Shown one piece after another: positions 36,566 through 44,902 of a stretch of 64,000 bases of DNA (positions within the stretch are counted from its first letter, which is position 1; every line of letters begins with the position of its first letter). The DNA is from Lichenicoccus sp965213775 (GTDB lineage Bacteria; Pseudomonadota; Alphaproteobacteria; Acetobacterales; Acetobacteraceae). The notes below the pieces were generated by a model. The model saw only the letters and a program-made list of their open reading frames with translations, did not search any database and was not told the DNA's origin. The translations under genes and the position numbers were made by a program. The DNA lies in the NCBI GenBank assembly GCA_965213775.1, contig CBDCAC010000004.1:372001-436000 (forward strand), given 5' to 3'.

Positions 36566-38091
36566 AGACGCTGTTCGCCGGCGCCACGCTGCGCTCCTTC
36601 GTGCCCGGCCGTCCGGTGACCGAGCAGGCCGACATCCTGGTCGACGGCGCCGTCATCGCGGCGGTGGCGCAGGCCGGCAGCATCGCCGTCACCGATCCGG
36701 GCGGCGCGGTCGAGGTGATCGATGCGCGCGGCCACCTGGTGATGCCGGGCCTGGTCAACGGCCATTTCCACTCCTCGGTCAACCACCTCAAGGGCTCGCT
36801 CGACAGCCTGCCGCTCGAGCTGTTCATGCTCTACGAGAGCCCTGGCCTGCCCGGACTGATGCCGTCGCCGCGCTGGGCCTACGTGCGCACCCTGCTCGCC
36901 TGCGCCGAGATGCTGCGCGGCGGGGTCACCGCGGTGCAGGACGACGCCTTCCTCGTCCCGGTCCCGACCGACGACGTCATCGACGCGATCCTGCAGGCCT
37001 ACGCCGATTGCGGCATGCGCGCCCGGGTGGCGCTCGACCAGTCCGACCTGCCGGAGATCGGCAAGCTGCCGTTCCTGGGCGACGCGGCGCCGCCGGCGCT
37101 GCGGCAGCGCCTGCAGGCGCCGGCCCCGGCGCAGGCCGACGCGCTGCTGGCGCGCTACCGCCACCTGATCGAGCGCTGGCACGGCGCCTGCGACGGACGG
37201 CTGATGGCGGCGGTGTCGTGCTCGGCGCCGCAGCGCGTCTCGGACGGCTACCTGGGCGAGCTGGAGGCGCTGTCGCGGGCGCACGACCTGCCCTTCTATA
37301 TCCATATCCTGGAGACCCGGACCCAGCGCGTGCTGGGCCAGACGCGCGGCGCCTCGCTGCTGCAGGAGGCCAAGCGGCGCGGCGTGCTGAGCGAGCGCAC
37401 CAACGTGATCCACGCGGTCTGGATGGACGACGACGATCTCGACGCCATCGCCGCCGCCGGCGCGGTGGTGGCGCACAACCCGATCAGCAACCTGCGCCTG
37501 GGCAGCGGCGTGATGCCGTTCCGGCGGCTGCGCGAGCGCGGCATCCCGATCTGCCTGGGCAGCGACGAGGCGATCGCCGACGACGCCGTCAACCTCTGGG
37601 CGGTGGCCAAGATGGCAGGGCTGATCCACAACGTCTCCGACCCCGACTACCAGCGCTGGCCGCGCGCGGCGGAGCTGCTCGACTGCCTGGTGACCGGCGG
37701 CGCGCGGGCGATGCGCGCGGGCGGGCGGATCGGCGCGGTGGCGCCCGGCCTGCGCGCGGACCTGATCATGCTCGATCTCGATACGCTCGCCTTCACCCCG
37801 CTCAACGACCTCGACCGACAGCTGGTCTATTGCGAGAACGGCTCTTCGGTGCGGCTGACCATGGTCGATGGCCGGGTGGTGATGCGCGACGGCGCGCTGG
37901 CCACGCTCGACGAGAAGGCGCTGCGTGCCGAAGCGCGCACGCTCGCCCGCGAACAGGACGGCGCGGCGCAGGCGGCGCGCGACGCGGCACCCTGGCTCGC
38001 GCAGTACCGCGCGATGTATCTCCGCGCCGCCGGCACCGACGTCGGAATGACCCGCTGGATCCCGTCCCACGATGCCGGAAGGATCGCGTGA
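36562..38091 (+). CDS. Amidohydrolase, TRZ/ATZ (cytosine/guanine deaminase-like) family
   Basis: This is a metal-dependent hydrolase or deaminase of 509 aa. Metal-binding residues are in place: H68 and H70 (NGHFHSS), H248 (YIHILET), H284 (VIHAVWM) and D335 (LGSDEAI). The HILET and HNPISNLRLGSG blocks point to the TRZ/ATZ subgroup, which deaminates or dechlorinates N-heterocycles such as guanine, cytosine or triazines, rather than to dihydropyrimidinase. The start is GTG 36562 with GGGAG 7 bases upstream, overlapping the racemase stop (GTGA). It is the middle of a three-enzyme set with the racemase and a PuuE-like deacetylase. The substrate is unknown. Confidence 0.87.
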   Translation: MKTLFAGATLRSFVPGRPVTEQADILVDGAVIAAVAQAGSIAVTDPGGAVEVIDARGHLVMPGLVNGHFHSSVNHLKGSLDSLPLELFMLYESPGLPGLMPSPRWAYVRTLLACAEMLRGGVTAVQDDAFLVPVPTDDVIDAILQAYADCGMRARVALDQSDLPEIGKLPFLGDAAPPALRQRLQAPAPAQADALLARYRHLIERWHGACDGRLMAAVSCSAPQRVSDGYLGELEALSRAHDLPFYIHILETRTQRVLGQTRGASLLQEAKRRGVLSERTNVIHAVWMDDDDLDAIAAAGAVVAHNPISNLRLGSGVMPFRRLRERGIPICLGSDEAIADDAVNLWAVAKMAGLIHNVSDPDYQRWPRAAELLDCLVTGGARAMRAGGRIGAVAPGLRADLIMLDLDTLAFTPLNDLDRQLVYCENGSSVRLTMVDGRVVMRDGALATLDEKALRAEARTLAREQDGAAQAARDAAPWLAQYRAMYLRAAGTDVGMTRWIPSHDAGRIA

Positions 38092-38975
38092 TGCTGAGAA
38101 ATCATGGCCGCTACGGCTACCGGCCGATCACCGACCGGCCCGACTTCCGCTGGCCCGGCGGCAAGCGGCTCGCCGTCTACGTGGCGCTCGGCGTCGAGTG
38201 CTACGCCTTCGGCGAGGGCATGACGGAGAACCTCGTCCCCGGCGGCAGCGACGCGCACGACGTGCTGAACGCCTCGTGGCGCGAGTACGGCAACCGCGTC
38301 GGCGCCTGGCGGATCATGCAGGCGACGGACGCGCTCGAGCTGCCGCTGACCATTCTGCTCAACACCGCGCTGTATGACGAGGCGCCGGCATTGATCGACG
38401 CGTTCCGCGCCGGCGGCCGCGAGATCGTGGCGCACGGCCGCTCCAACTCCGACACCATGGCCGGCATGACCGAGGACCAGGAGTGCCGCTACATCGCCGA
38501 GGTCACCGGGGCGATACGCGCCGCCGAAGGGCAGGCGCCGCGCGGCTGGGCCAGCCCGTGGATCGCCGAGACGCCGACGACGCCGGATACGCTGCAGGAA
38601 GCGGGCTACGGCTATCTGCTGGACTGGTGCATGGACGACCAGCCCTGCTGGCTGCGCACCCGACGCGGCCGGCTGCTGTCGATCCCCTACTCCCAGGAGA
38701 TCAACGACAGCGCGACGATCATCGGCCGGATGGCGAGCGCGTCCGAGTTCGCCGACATGATCGTCGATCAGTTCGATCAGCTCGCCGAGGATGCGGCGCA
38801 TCAGCCGCTGGTGATGAGCGTGATCCTGCACAGCTTCATCGCCGGCCAGCCGTTCCGGCTGCGACGCATCCGCCAGGCGCTGGCGCACATCGCGGCGCGT
38901 CGCGCCGGGCTGTGGCTGACCAGCCCGGGCGAGATCGCCGCCTTCATCCACGCCAACCCGAGCTATGCCGCCTGA
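38091..38975 (+). CDS. Polysaccharide deacetylase-family hydrolase, PuuE (allantoinase)-like
   Basis: This 294-aa NodB-homology protein belongs to the cytoplasmic PuuE-like branch: there is no signal peptide, and it starts with GRYGYRPITDRPDFRWPGGKRLAVYVALGVE, close to PuuE allantoinases and related amidases. The conserved HGRSNSDTM supplies a candidate His ligand near residue 110, and the second His motif is VILHSFIAGQP near 245. Family members open ureide or cyclic amide rings or remove acyl groups. GGAAGGA precedes ATG 38091 by 7 bases, and the start overlaps the previous stop (TGATG). It is the last gene of the operon; a palindrome follows. Confidence 0.85.
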   Translation: MLRNHGRYGYRPITDRPDFRWPGGKRLAVYVALGVECYAFGEGMTENLVPGGSDAHDVLNASWREYGNRVGAWRIMQATDALELPLTILLNTALYDEAPALIDAFRAGGREIVAHGRSNSDTMAGMTEDQECRYIAEVTGAIRAAEGQAPRGWASPWIAETPTTPDTLQEAGYGYLLDWCMDDQPCWLRTRRGRLLSIPYSQEINDSATIIGRMASASEFADMIVDQFDQLAEDAAHQPLVMSVILHSFIAGQPFRLRRIRQALAHIAARRAGLWLTSPGEIAAFIHANPSYAA

Positions 38976-39340
38976 CGACCCCCGACCCGGTGCTTTCGAA
39001 GCGGGCCGCTTCGAAGCGGCGATCCGCGGCAGGTTTCGCCTCGGCCGGAGTTGAAGCAGATCGAAAGGCGGTTGACGGTCCTCCTGCGCCGTCGCCAGGC
39101 GAGCCGGAAAATAAGCTGTCGCAATGTTGGGCAGAGGCGGGTGCTGATCGACGGCGCCGATGACGGCAAGCTCGGCCAACTGCTGTTTTCCGTGCAGCAT
39201 GGCTATTTTCTAGACTTCGGCGCGTCAAGCTTTCCAAGATTTGCCGTTGAAGCAGAACGGCAAGGCTGTTCTAGTCGCGACAGGGTGTCTCACGGCGATC
39301 GCGACGGGCGCACACGACGGCAGCGTGACGGGAGGATCGT
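38976..39340. other. Region between deacetylase and TonB receptor genes
   Basis: These 365 bases hold a strong palindrome near the left end (38995-39015) and the leader of the TonB receptor gene. No small gene is supported. The distance suggests the receptor has its own promoter, which I cannot place. Confidence 0.5.
38995..39015. promoter_or_regulatory. TTCGAAGCG inverted repeat (terminator or operator)
   Basis: TTCGAAGCG-GGC-CGCTTCGAA is a perfect 9-bp inverted repeat with a 3-base centre, 20 bases after the deacetylase stop. It could be the operon terminator, but no T-run follows. Its TTCGAA core is shared with the candidate DeoR operator at 29449-29494, so an operator for the TonB receptor is an alternative. 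Confidence 0.5.
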
Positions 39341-41728
39341 TTGGCGTTTCTCGGCAGGACCTTGGGAATACTCGGCCCGGTCACCCTTCTTTGCATCACC
39401 GCCACGGGCACCGCGCGCGGTCAGGACAGGGACGTCGCCGGCGTCCCAACGACCGGCGTCGCATCGCCGACCAAGAGCAAGTCCGGCTACAAGCGGCCGG
39501 CGCAGCTCGAAGAGGTCGTGGTCACCGCCGACAAGCGCCGCGAGAACTCGCGCAAGGTGCCCGGCAGCGTCGGCGTGATCAGCGGCAAGGAGCTGCTCGA
39601 CCATCATATCGAGAACTACGAGGACATCACGCGCGTGCTGCCGGGCGTGTCGTTCGCGGCACATAACGGACCCGGCCAGGACAACATCTCGATACGCGGC
39701 GTCAGCTCGACGGTCGGCAACCCCACCGTCGGCATCTACATGAACGAGGTGCCGATCATCACGCAGAACGGCTACCAGGGAGCGGCGCAGCCGCGCATCC
39801 TCGATCTTGATCGCGTCGAGGTGCTGCGCGGGCCGCAGGGCACGCTGTATGGTGCCAGTTCCGAAGGCGGCACGATCCGCTTCATCACCAACCAGCCGGA
39901 CCTCGAGAAGTATGGCGCCTACGTCAACTCCGACGTTTCGGGCACGGTGCATGGCAGCGTCAACACCGATCAGCAGGTCACCGTCAACGTCCCGGTGGTC
40001 AAGGACGTGTTCGCCCTGCGCATCGCCGGCGAGTTCCTGGATAATAGCGGCTGGATCGACAACGAGACGCTCGAGAACGGCCCGCGCAAGAGCGGCACCA
40101 ACTACGAGCGCACCGGCGTCGTGCGCGTCTCGGGCAAACTGCAGCTGACGCCCGACTTCACCATCACGCCGTCCTTCTTCTTCCAGGACCTCTACACCGG
40201 AGACTCGCCGAACTTCTTCGAGGATCTCGGTCTCTACGACCAGAACAAGCAGGTGCGCGAGTTCATCAGCGACAAGATGTACATCCCGAGCGTTACGATC
40301 AAGAAAGGGATCTTCAACTTCGCCGAGCTGACCTCGATCACCAGCTTCTTCCAGCGCGACGTCGACCGGCAGGCGGACGGCACCTTCTTCAACAGCACCG
40401 CGATCGCACAGTTCTTCCTCGATCCCGCCTATCCGCAGCACCAGCGGCAGAACGACAATATTCTCGCCAACGTGCCCTCGCCGGTGCTGTTCACCGACCG
40501 CTTCAAGACCGTGACCCAGGAGGTGCGGCTGGCCTCGAACGACGACCGGCGGCTGCGCTGGGTGCTCGGCTTCTTCTATTCGGATCAGAAATGGAGCCAC
40601 CTCGACTACGAGCCGATCCCCGGCTTCAGCAACGACTTCCAGCAGATCTACGGCTTCAACATCAACGACTCCGTGCTCGGCGAGCCGGGCAATCCCGGCC
40701 TGTGGAACAACGACCTGGTATGGACGGTCTACGACCATAACGACATCACCCAGTACGCGGGCTTCGGCCAGGTCAATTACGACCTGACGCCGCGGCTGCA
40801 TCTCGGGTTCGGCGAGCGATACGTGTCCGCGCACGAGACCTTCTCGGAGACCGGCGCAGGATTCTTCGAGCTCGGCAACGCCGGCACCAACGGCACGCCC
40901 TATCGGCAATCCGCCAGCTTCACCGCGCCCACCCCCAAGTTCACCGCGACCTACGATCTGGGCCGCGCCGCCACCGTCTACGCGACGATCGCCAAGGGCT
41001 TCCGCCTCGGCGGCGCCACCACGCCGAACACCAACATCGCCTGCGTCGAGGGGCTGAACCAGATCGGCTTCCAGAACGCGCCGACCACCTACGGCTCGGA
41101 CCAGCTGTGGAGCTACGAGGCGGGATCGAAGGCGCTGCTGCTGCACCGGACGCTCTCGGTCAACGTCGCCGGCTACTACATCGACTGGTCGCGCATCCAG
41201 CAGACCATCACGATCCCGATCTGCGGCGGCGCCTTCAACTACAACGTCGGTGACGCCGCGGCCTATGGCGGCGAGGTCGAGACCCGCTACCGGCCTCCGG
41301 CGCTGCCCGGCCTGACGCTGGGCATCAATGTCGGCGCGGAACACGCGACCATCACCAGCACGATCAACGCCCAGACCGCCGCGGTCGGCGAGAACGTGCT
41401 GTTCACCCCGTCATGGAGTGCCGCCGCGATCGCGGACTATTACCATGACCTGACCCGCAACATCACCGGCTTCGTCAAGGCGGACTATGACTGGGTGGGG
41501 CCGTCGAACGGCAGCTTCGTGTCGACCGACCCGAACTACCGCGATCCCGCGTACGGCGTGCTCAACGCGAGCGTCGGCGTCGAGGTGCGCGGCTGGCAGG
41601 GCTCGCTCTACGTCCAGAACCTGCTCGACAACAAGACGATCATACAGCGGCCCATCATCAATTCGGTGGTGCAGAGCTATACGCTGCGTCCGTTGACCAT
41701 CGGGCTCAACCTGGTGAAGCGCTTCTGA
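39341..41728 (+). CDS. TonB-dependent outer-membrane receptor
   Basis: This is an outer-membrane beta-barrel of 795 aa for energised uptake of a scarce or large substrate. After a signal peptide of about 27 residues comes the TonB box region EEVVVTADKRRENSRKVPGSV, then the plug with IRGVSSTVGNPTVGIYMNEVP and ILDLDRVEVLRGPQGTLYGA (residues 60-185), then barrel strands ending in the terminal Phe of LNLVKRF. The start codon is TTG with AGGA closely upstream; no ATG gives a signal peptide. It resembles receptors of sphingomonads and acetic acid bacteria that take up carbohydrates or aromatics more than siderophore receptors. Its position after the ABC importer operon suggests the same substrate. 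Confidence 0.93.
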   Translation: MAFLGRTLGILGPVTLLCITATGTARGQDRDVAGVPTTGVASPTKSKSGYKRPAQLEEVVVTADKRRENSRKVPGSVGVISGKELLDHHIENYEDITRVLPGVSFAAHNGPGQDNISIRGVSSTVGNPTVGIYMNEVPIITQNGYQGAAQPRILDLDRVEVLRGPQGTLYGASSEGGTIRFITNQPDLEKYGAYVNSDVSGTVHGSVNTDQQVTVNVPVVKDVFALRIAGEFLDNSGWIDNETLENGPRKSGTNYERTGVVRVSGKLQLTPDFTITPSFFFQDLYTGDSPNFFEDLGLYDQNKQVREFISDKMYIPSVTIKKGIFNFAELTSITSFFQRDVDRQADGTFFNSTAIAQFFLDPAYPQHQRQNDNILANVPSPVLFTDRFKTVTQEVRLASNDDRRLRWVLGFFYSDQKWSHLDYEPIPGFSNDFQQIYGFNINDSVLGEPGNPGLWNNDLVWTVYDHNDITQYAGFGQVNYDLTPRLHLGFGERYVSAHETFSETGAGFFELGNAGTNGTPYRQSASFTAPTPKFTATYDLGRAATVYATIAKGFRLGGATTPNTNIACVEGLNQIGFQNAPTTYGSDQLWSYEAGSKALLLHRTLSVNVAGYYIDWSRIQQTITIPICGGAFNYNVGDAAAYGGEVETRYRPPALPGLTLGINVGAEHATITSTINAQTAAVGENVLFTPSWSAAAIADYYHDLTRNITGFVKADYDWVGPSNGSFVSTDPNYRDPAYGVLNASVGVEVRGWQGSLYVQNLLDNKTIIQRPIINSVVQSYTLRPLTIGLNLVKRF

Positions 41729-41839
41729 AGGCCGGTTGCCGCTCTGTTGCCGCCTAGGCAGCCGCCAGCCTGTCGGATTTTGCATAGCAAGACCCCCGAA
41801 ATCTCAAAGCTCACCCTGCCGGCGCGCGAATATAGTTAG

Positions 41840-41892
41840 CGATGGGAAACGTATATTAACCATCTTGCTTGCATAATAAAGCGATCCCATCG
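41840..41892. repeat. AT-rich stretch with CGATGGGA inverted repeat
   Basis: CGATGGGA (41840-41847) and TCCCATCG (41885-41892) flank 37 AT-rich bases including TATATTAA. The stretch stands out from the GC-rich surroundings and immediately precedes a small reading frame. It may be a promoter region or an RNA hairpin; neither can be decided here. Confidence 0.4.
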
Positions 41893-41907
41893 GGGAATAT
41901 CGTTGCG

Positions 41908-42078
41908 ATGTATAGTTATAACGCTGCGCAAGACACGGACATGGTTTCGGTCTATGCCAAGCCGGAGCGGTTGCACGGCAGGTCGAGCTACACGCTGATC
42001 GCCCTGTTCGCCGGGACCGTCCTCGGCAGCATCGGAACCTTCCTGCTGGAAGCTGCGTTCGTCGCGGCGATCCGCTAG
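41908..42078 (+). CDS. Possible small membrane protein
   Basis: This 56-aa frame begins MYSYNAAQDTDMVSVY and contains one clear hydrophobic helix, YTLIALFAGTVLGSIGTFLLEAAFVAAI, at the C-terminus after a basic stretch (KPERLHGR). That order fits a single-pass membrane protein with its N-terminus in the cytoplasm. It follows an AT-rich promoter-like region. The ribosome site (GGGGA) is rather far away, and ATG 41941 could be the start instead. I do not recognise a family. Confidence 0.4.
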   Translation: MYSYNAAQDTDMVSVYAKPERLHGRSSYTLIALFAGTVLGSIGTFLLEAAFVAAIR

Positions 42079-42715
42079 AGCGTCCGAGCGCAGGATCGCA
42101 GGGATCACGCCCTAGCCCGTTGCTTTGGCTCCAGCGGGGTCTGTCGACCGGATCCTCCGCCGTCGGGCTGAACGCGCTGCGAGACGCTTCCAGACAGGGC
42201 GGAGCACGTTCGCCCGGACCCCGATACCTCGTGCGGCGCATCGCGCTCCTCCGGTGATCTGGTCGCCGTGGTTGCTGGCCGACAGCATGGGCTCATCGCG
42301 TCCTCGGCCGACGTGGCGCAGATCCATGCCGACACTGCGCGACACCGTCCCCCGCCGGCAGATCCGAGCAGAGGCATGGTGGGCGCGGCCCGGTCTGGCC
42401 GTCCGGCTCACGGTGCCGTGCCACCCCGACACGGGCGCGCGAGATGCCGCTCGTGCGTACTCGTCATAAATGGGGGACTGCCTGGTCATGCGGCGCGTCG
42501 TCGTGCGACGTAGCCGTCGTCACGCGCTCCGGAGCTGGCGTTCCCGTCAGCCCTGCTGCCGCGAGTCAAGAGCCGCTTGCCGATTTGCCCGAGCACGGCG
42601 CCGCATCGGAAACGCCCGTGTCCGGGAGGTGGGCAACGCGCTCGCCTTGGGGTCGCTGGATGGTCCTCGGCGGCGACGTTAGGTCGCCGTGCGTCCGCCG
42701 GAACATGCAGCCTGA
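42079..42715. other. Gene-poor stretch
   Basis: About 640 bases in which I see no supported gene, RNA or repeat. Several open frames exist on both strands but none has a ribosome site or a protein-like composition. Confidence 0.5.
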
Positions 42716-42910
42716 TCAGTCCGACTGATCCTTGCGGGCCGGCGCCGGCATGGCGGGCATCGCCTGCCGCTCCCACACGTCATTGGGCTCCGCCGCGTCC
42801 GGTTGCGCCCATAGCGTCAGCTTTATCAGCAGGCCCAGCAGCCCGACCAAGGCCAGCTGTTCCACGATCTCCTGAACCACCTTGATCTCCTGTAGGACGG
42901 GTCTGCCCAT
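42716..42910 (-). CDS. Possible small membrane protein
   Basis: This 64-aa frame reads MGRPVLQEIKVVQEIVEQLALVG at its start. It has one hydrophobic helix (LALVGLLGLLIKLTLWA, about 18-35) and a Pro/Ala-rich polar tail ending KDQSD. GGAG lies 5 bases before ATG 42910. The amphipathic N-terminus plus single helix suggests a small inner-membrane protein. No family is recognised. Confidence 0.4.
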   Translation of the reverse strand: MGRPVLQEIKVVQEIVEQLALVGLLGLLIKLTLWAQPDAAEPNDVWERQAMPAMPAPARKDQSD

Positions 42911-43430
42911 GTCGCTCCGATTGGCCGCTATCGTGAATGCAATAACGGTTCGGCATGGATGGCCGGCGGCCAAGTATATCTACGATCGCGGCGCTCCATG
43001 CACTCACTATTATCGACCCTGATCACGCTCCCTGCCGACTGTGGTTTTCGCGCCACAGCTTGCCGCCGGTCCGCTGAGACGGACGATCCGAACTGAGGCC
43101 GAGGCTCGACTTGCCCACGTATCTACTGCAACAAAGCGAAACGCCCGAAGATTTGATGAGCAGGTTGGGTGCCGCGGATCTGTTACATCGATGCTACAGA
43201 CACTGTTGCACCGACTGTCGATCGAGGCGGACAGGAGCGCAATGCTGCGACAGTATAATTAGGGTTTTATTAACTACTCGATGCCATGACAACAAGACCA
43301 GGCGCGGAACCGGCAAGCGGAGCCGCGCGTGACCACGAAGTCACACGCGTCATTGCACGCACGATCGGACTGGAGGGAGTGGGAATATCGTGGCCCGGTC
43401 GCGACCGGATCGATGCCCGCGCCTGCAAGC
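42911..43430. other. Gene-poor stretch
   Basis: About 520 bases with no supported gene. A less GC-rich patch near 43250-43280 (ATAATTAGGGTTTTATTAAC) could hold a promoter or belong to a small RNA, but I cannot support either. Confidence 0.45.
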
Positions 43431-43667
43431 CTAGCCGGCTTGCCCGGGCTTTCCGAACACCCGGTCGGCAACTCCCAGGTGATCCTGCTTGCGACGGATC
43501 ATGGCGTGAGCACGCTCGATCTCGCTCTGCAATTCCACGACGTAAGCGTGGAGTTCGGCCACGCCGAGGCCGTCGAGCGGAACCTCGTTCAGCCTCGCGC
43601 GGGGCCACTCGGGCAGATCATCGCTCACATCTTCGCCCGCCTCGGCCGCCGCTGGATCGAGCGACAC
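43431..43667 (-). CDS. DUF1192 family protein
   Basis: This small soluble 78-aa protein has the core VPLDGLGVAELHAYVVELQSEIERAHAMIRRKQDHLGVADRVF, which matches the DUF1192 pattern: a short helical protein with an LxxEIxR-type coiled-coil segment. The family is widespread in alphaproteobacteria, with unknown function. The frame opens with GTG 43667 and the exact start is uncertain. It lies about 100 bases downstream of fruK on the same strand. Confidence 0.65.
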   Translation of the reverse strand: MSLDPAAAEAGEDVSDDLPEWPRARLNEVPLDGLGVAELHAYVVELQSEIERAHAMIRRKQDHLGVADRVFGKPGQAG

Positions 43668-43765
43668 GCTCTAGCAGCACGCCGGGCGGTGCACCATGCT
43701 CGATCGACGCGGAGCCTACGCGGCGCATGGCCGGAACATGCCGCCGGCCGACGGCGCCGGACCCG

Positions 43766-44752
43766 CTACGGCTTGGCGCCGTCGGCCTTCAGCCACTCGA
43801 CGGACATGCTCTCGACCTGCGCCAGCACGGCGTCGCGGTTGGGCAGGTTGGGGCCACGCTGCACCAGCTTGGCGGCCGCGAAGGCGAGCGAGAGCCGAAC
43901 CAGCCGCGCCGGATCCGCCTTCTCCCGCATCGCCGCGACCGCCCCCGCCACCAGGGCGTCGCCCGCGCCGACGGTGCTGGTCATCTTCAGCAACGGCGGA
44001 CGGCCGCGCAGCACGCTTCGCTCGCTGACGAACAAGGCGCCCTCCGCTCCCTGCGAGACGATCACCAGCCCGATGCCGCGCCGACACAGCGTCAGCGCCG
44101 CCTGCACCATCTCCGCCAGGTCGGCGAACGGCTTGCCCGCCCACTCCTCGAGCTCCTGCTGGTTCGGCTTGATCGCCCACGGCAGCGCCTCCGCCGGGGC
44201 CGCGAGGGCCTCGCGGAACGGCAGGCCGCTGGTATCCAGCACCACGCGCGCGCCGCGCCTATTGAGCAGCCCGACGAGTACCCTGTAGGTGGCATCCGGC
44301 ACCCCAGGCGGCAGGCTTCCGGACAGCACGACGGTGCTGCCCGGCTGCGTCTGCGCATCCAGCAATGCCCGGAGTTCATCGAGATGCGCCGGCTGCGGTA
44401 TCAGGCCGGGCAGGTTGATGTCGGTGGTGTCGGCCGTCGTCTCGTCCAGCAGCTTGATGTTGCGGCGGGTCTGGCCGGGCAGGCGGACGAAGCGGTCGAT
44501 GATCCCCTTGCTGTCGAAGAAGGACTGGAAGGTCGGCGCGTTGATCCGGCCGAGGAATCCGGTCGCGATGATCGGCGGTTCGTCGGACCGGCGCCAGTCG
44601 GAGAGGCAGCCCGCGACGTTGACGCCCTTGCCGCCGGCCTGCTGCTCGGCATGCAGGGCGCGATGCACGGTGCCGGGGATCAGCTCCTTCAGATATACGG
44701 TCTGGTCGATCGCGGGATTGAGCGTCACGGTGACGATGGCGGGGGAGGTCAT
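43766..44752 (-). CDS. fruK: 1-phosphofructokinase family hexose kinase
   Basis: This PfkB-superfamily kinase of 328 aa belongs to the FruK/LacC/PfkB branch: it opens VTVTLNPAIDQTVYL, continues GGKGVNVAGCL near 38, and ends with the catalytic TSTVGAGDALVAG near 255. The family phosphorylates fructose-1-phosphate, tagatose-6-phosphate or fructose-6-phosphate at C1 or C6. No fructose PTS genes are adjacent, so an Acetobacter-style PfkB role is possible as well. ATG 44752 has GGAG upstream and gives the conserved N-terminus. Neighbours are unrelated, so it is probably transcribed alone or with the DUF1192 gene. Confidence 0.85.
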   Translation of the reverse strand: MTSPAIVTVTLNPAIDQTVYLKELIPGTVHRALHAEQQAGGKGVNVAGCLSDWRRSDEPPIIATGFLGRINAPTFQSFFDSKGIIDRFVRLPGQTRRNIKLLDETTADTTDINLPGLIPQPAHLDELRALLDAQTQPGSTVVLSGSLPPGVPDATYRVLVGLLNRRGARVVLDTSGLPFREALAAPAEALPWAIKPNQQELEEWAGKPFADLAEMVQAALTLCRRGIGLVIVSQGAEGALFVSERSVLRGRPPLLKMTSTVGAGDALVAGAVAAMREKADPARLVRLSLAFAAAKLVQRGPNLPNRDAVLAQVESMSVEWLKADGAKP

Positions 44753-44902
44753 GCTCCGGTCTCCGTTCAGGCGGCAAGACGACGCGGCCGCCTGCGGCGA
44801 CACCCTCGCAGGGCTGCCGGCGGACGACCAGAGCTTTCCGCGCAGGCGACGGGCCGACCCGACCCGTCGCTACCACTCTACCGGCCGGCGTCCGCGACCG
44901 GC

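Noticed and set aside
36520..38070. A 516-codon frame antisense to the amidohydrolase
   Set aside because: The sense strand has all metal-binding motifs and coupled start codons; the antisense product shows no motif.
27278..44752. The two PfkB-type kinases as duplicate 1-phosphofructokinases
   Set aside because: Only the protein at 43766-44752 has the FruK/LacC opening (TLNPAID); the one at 27278 has a ribokinase-type N-terminus and a different context.
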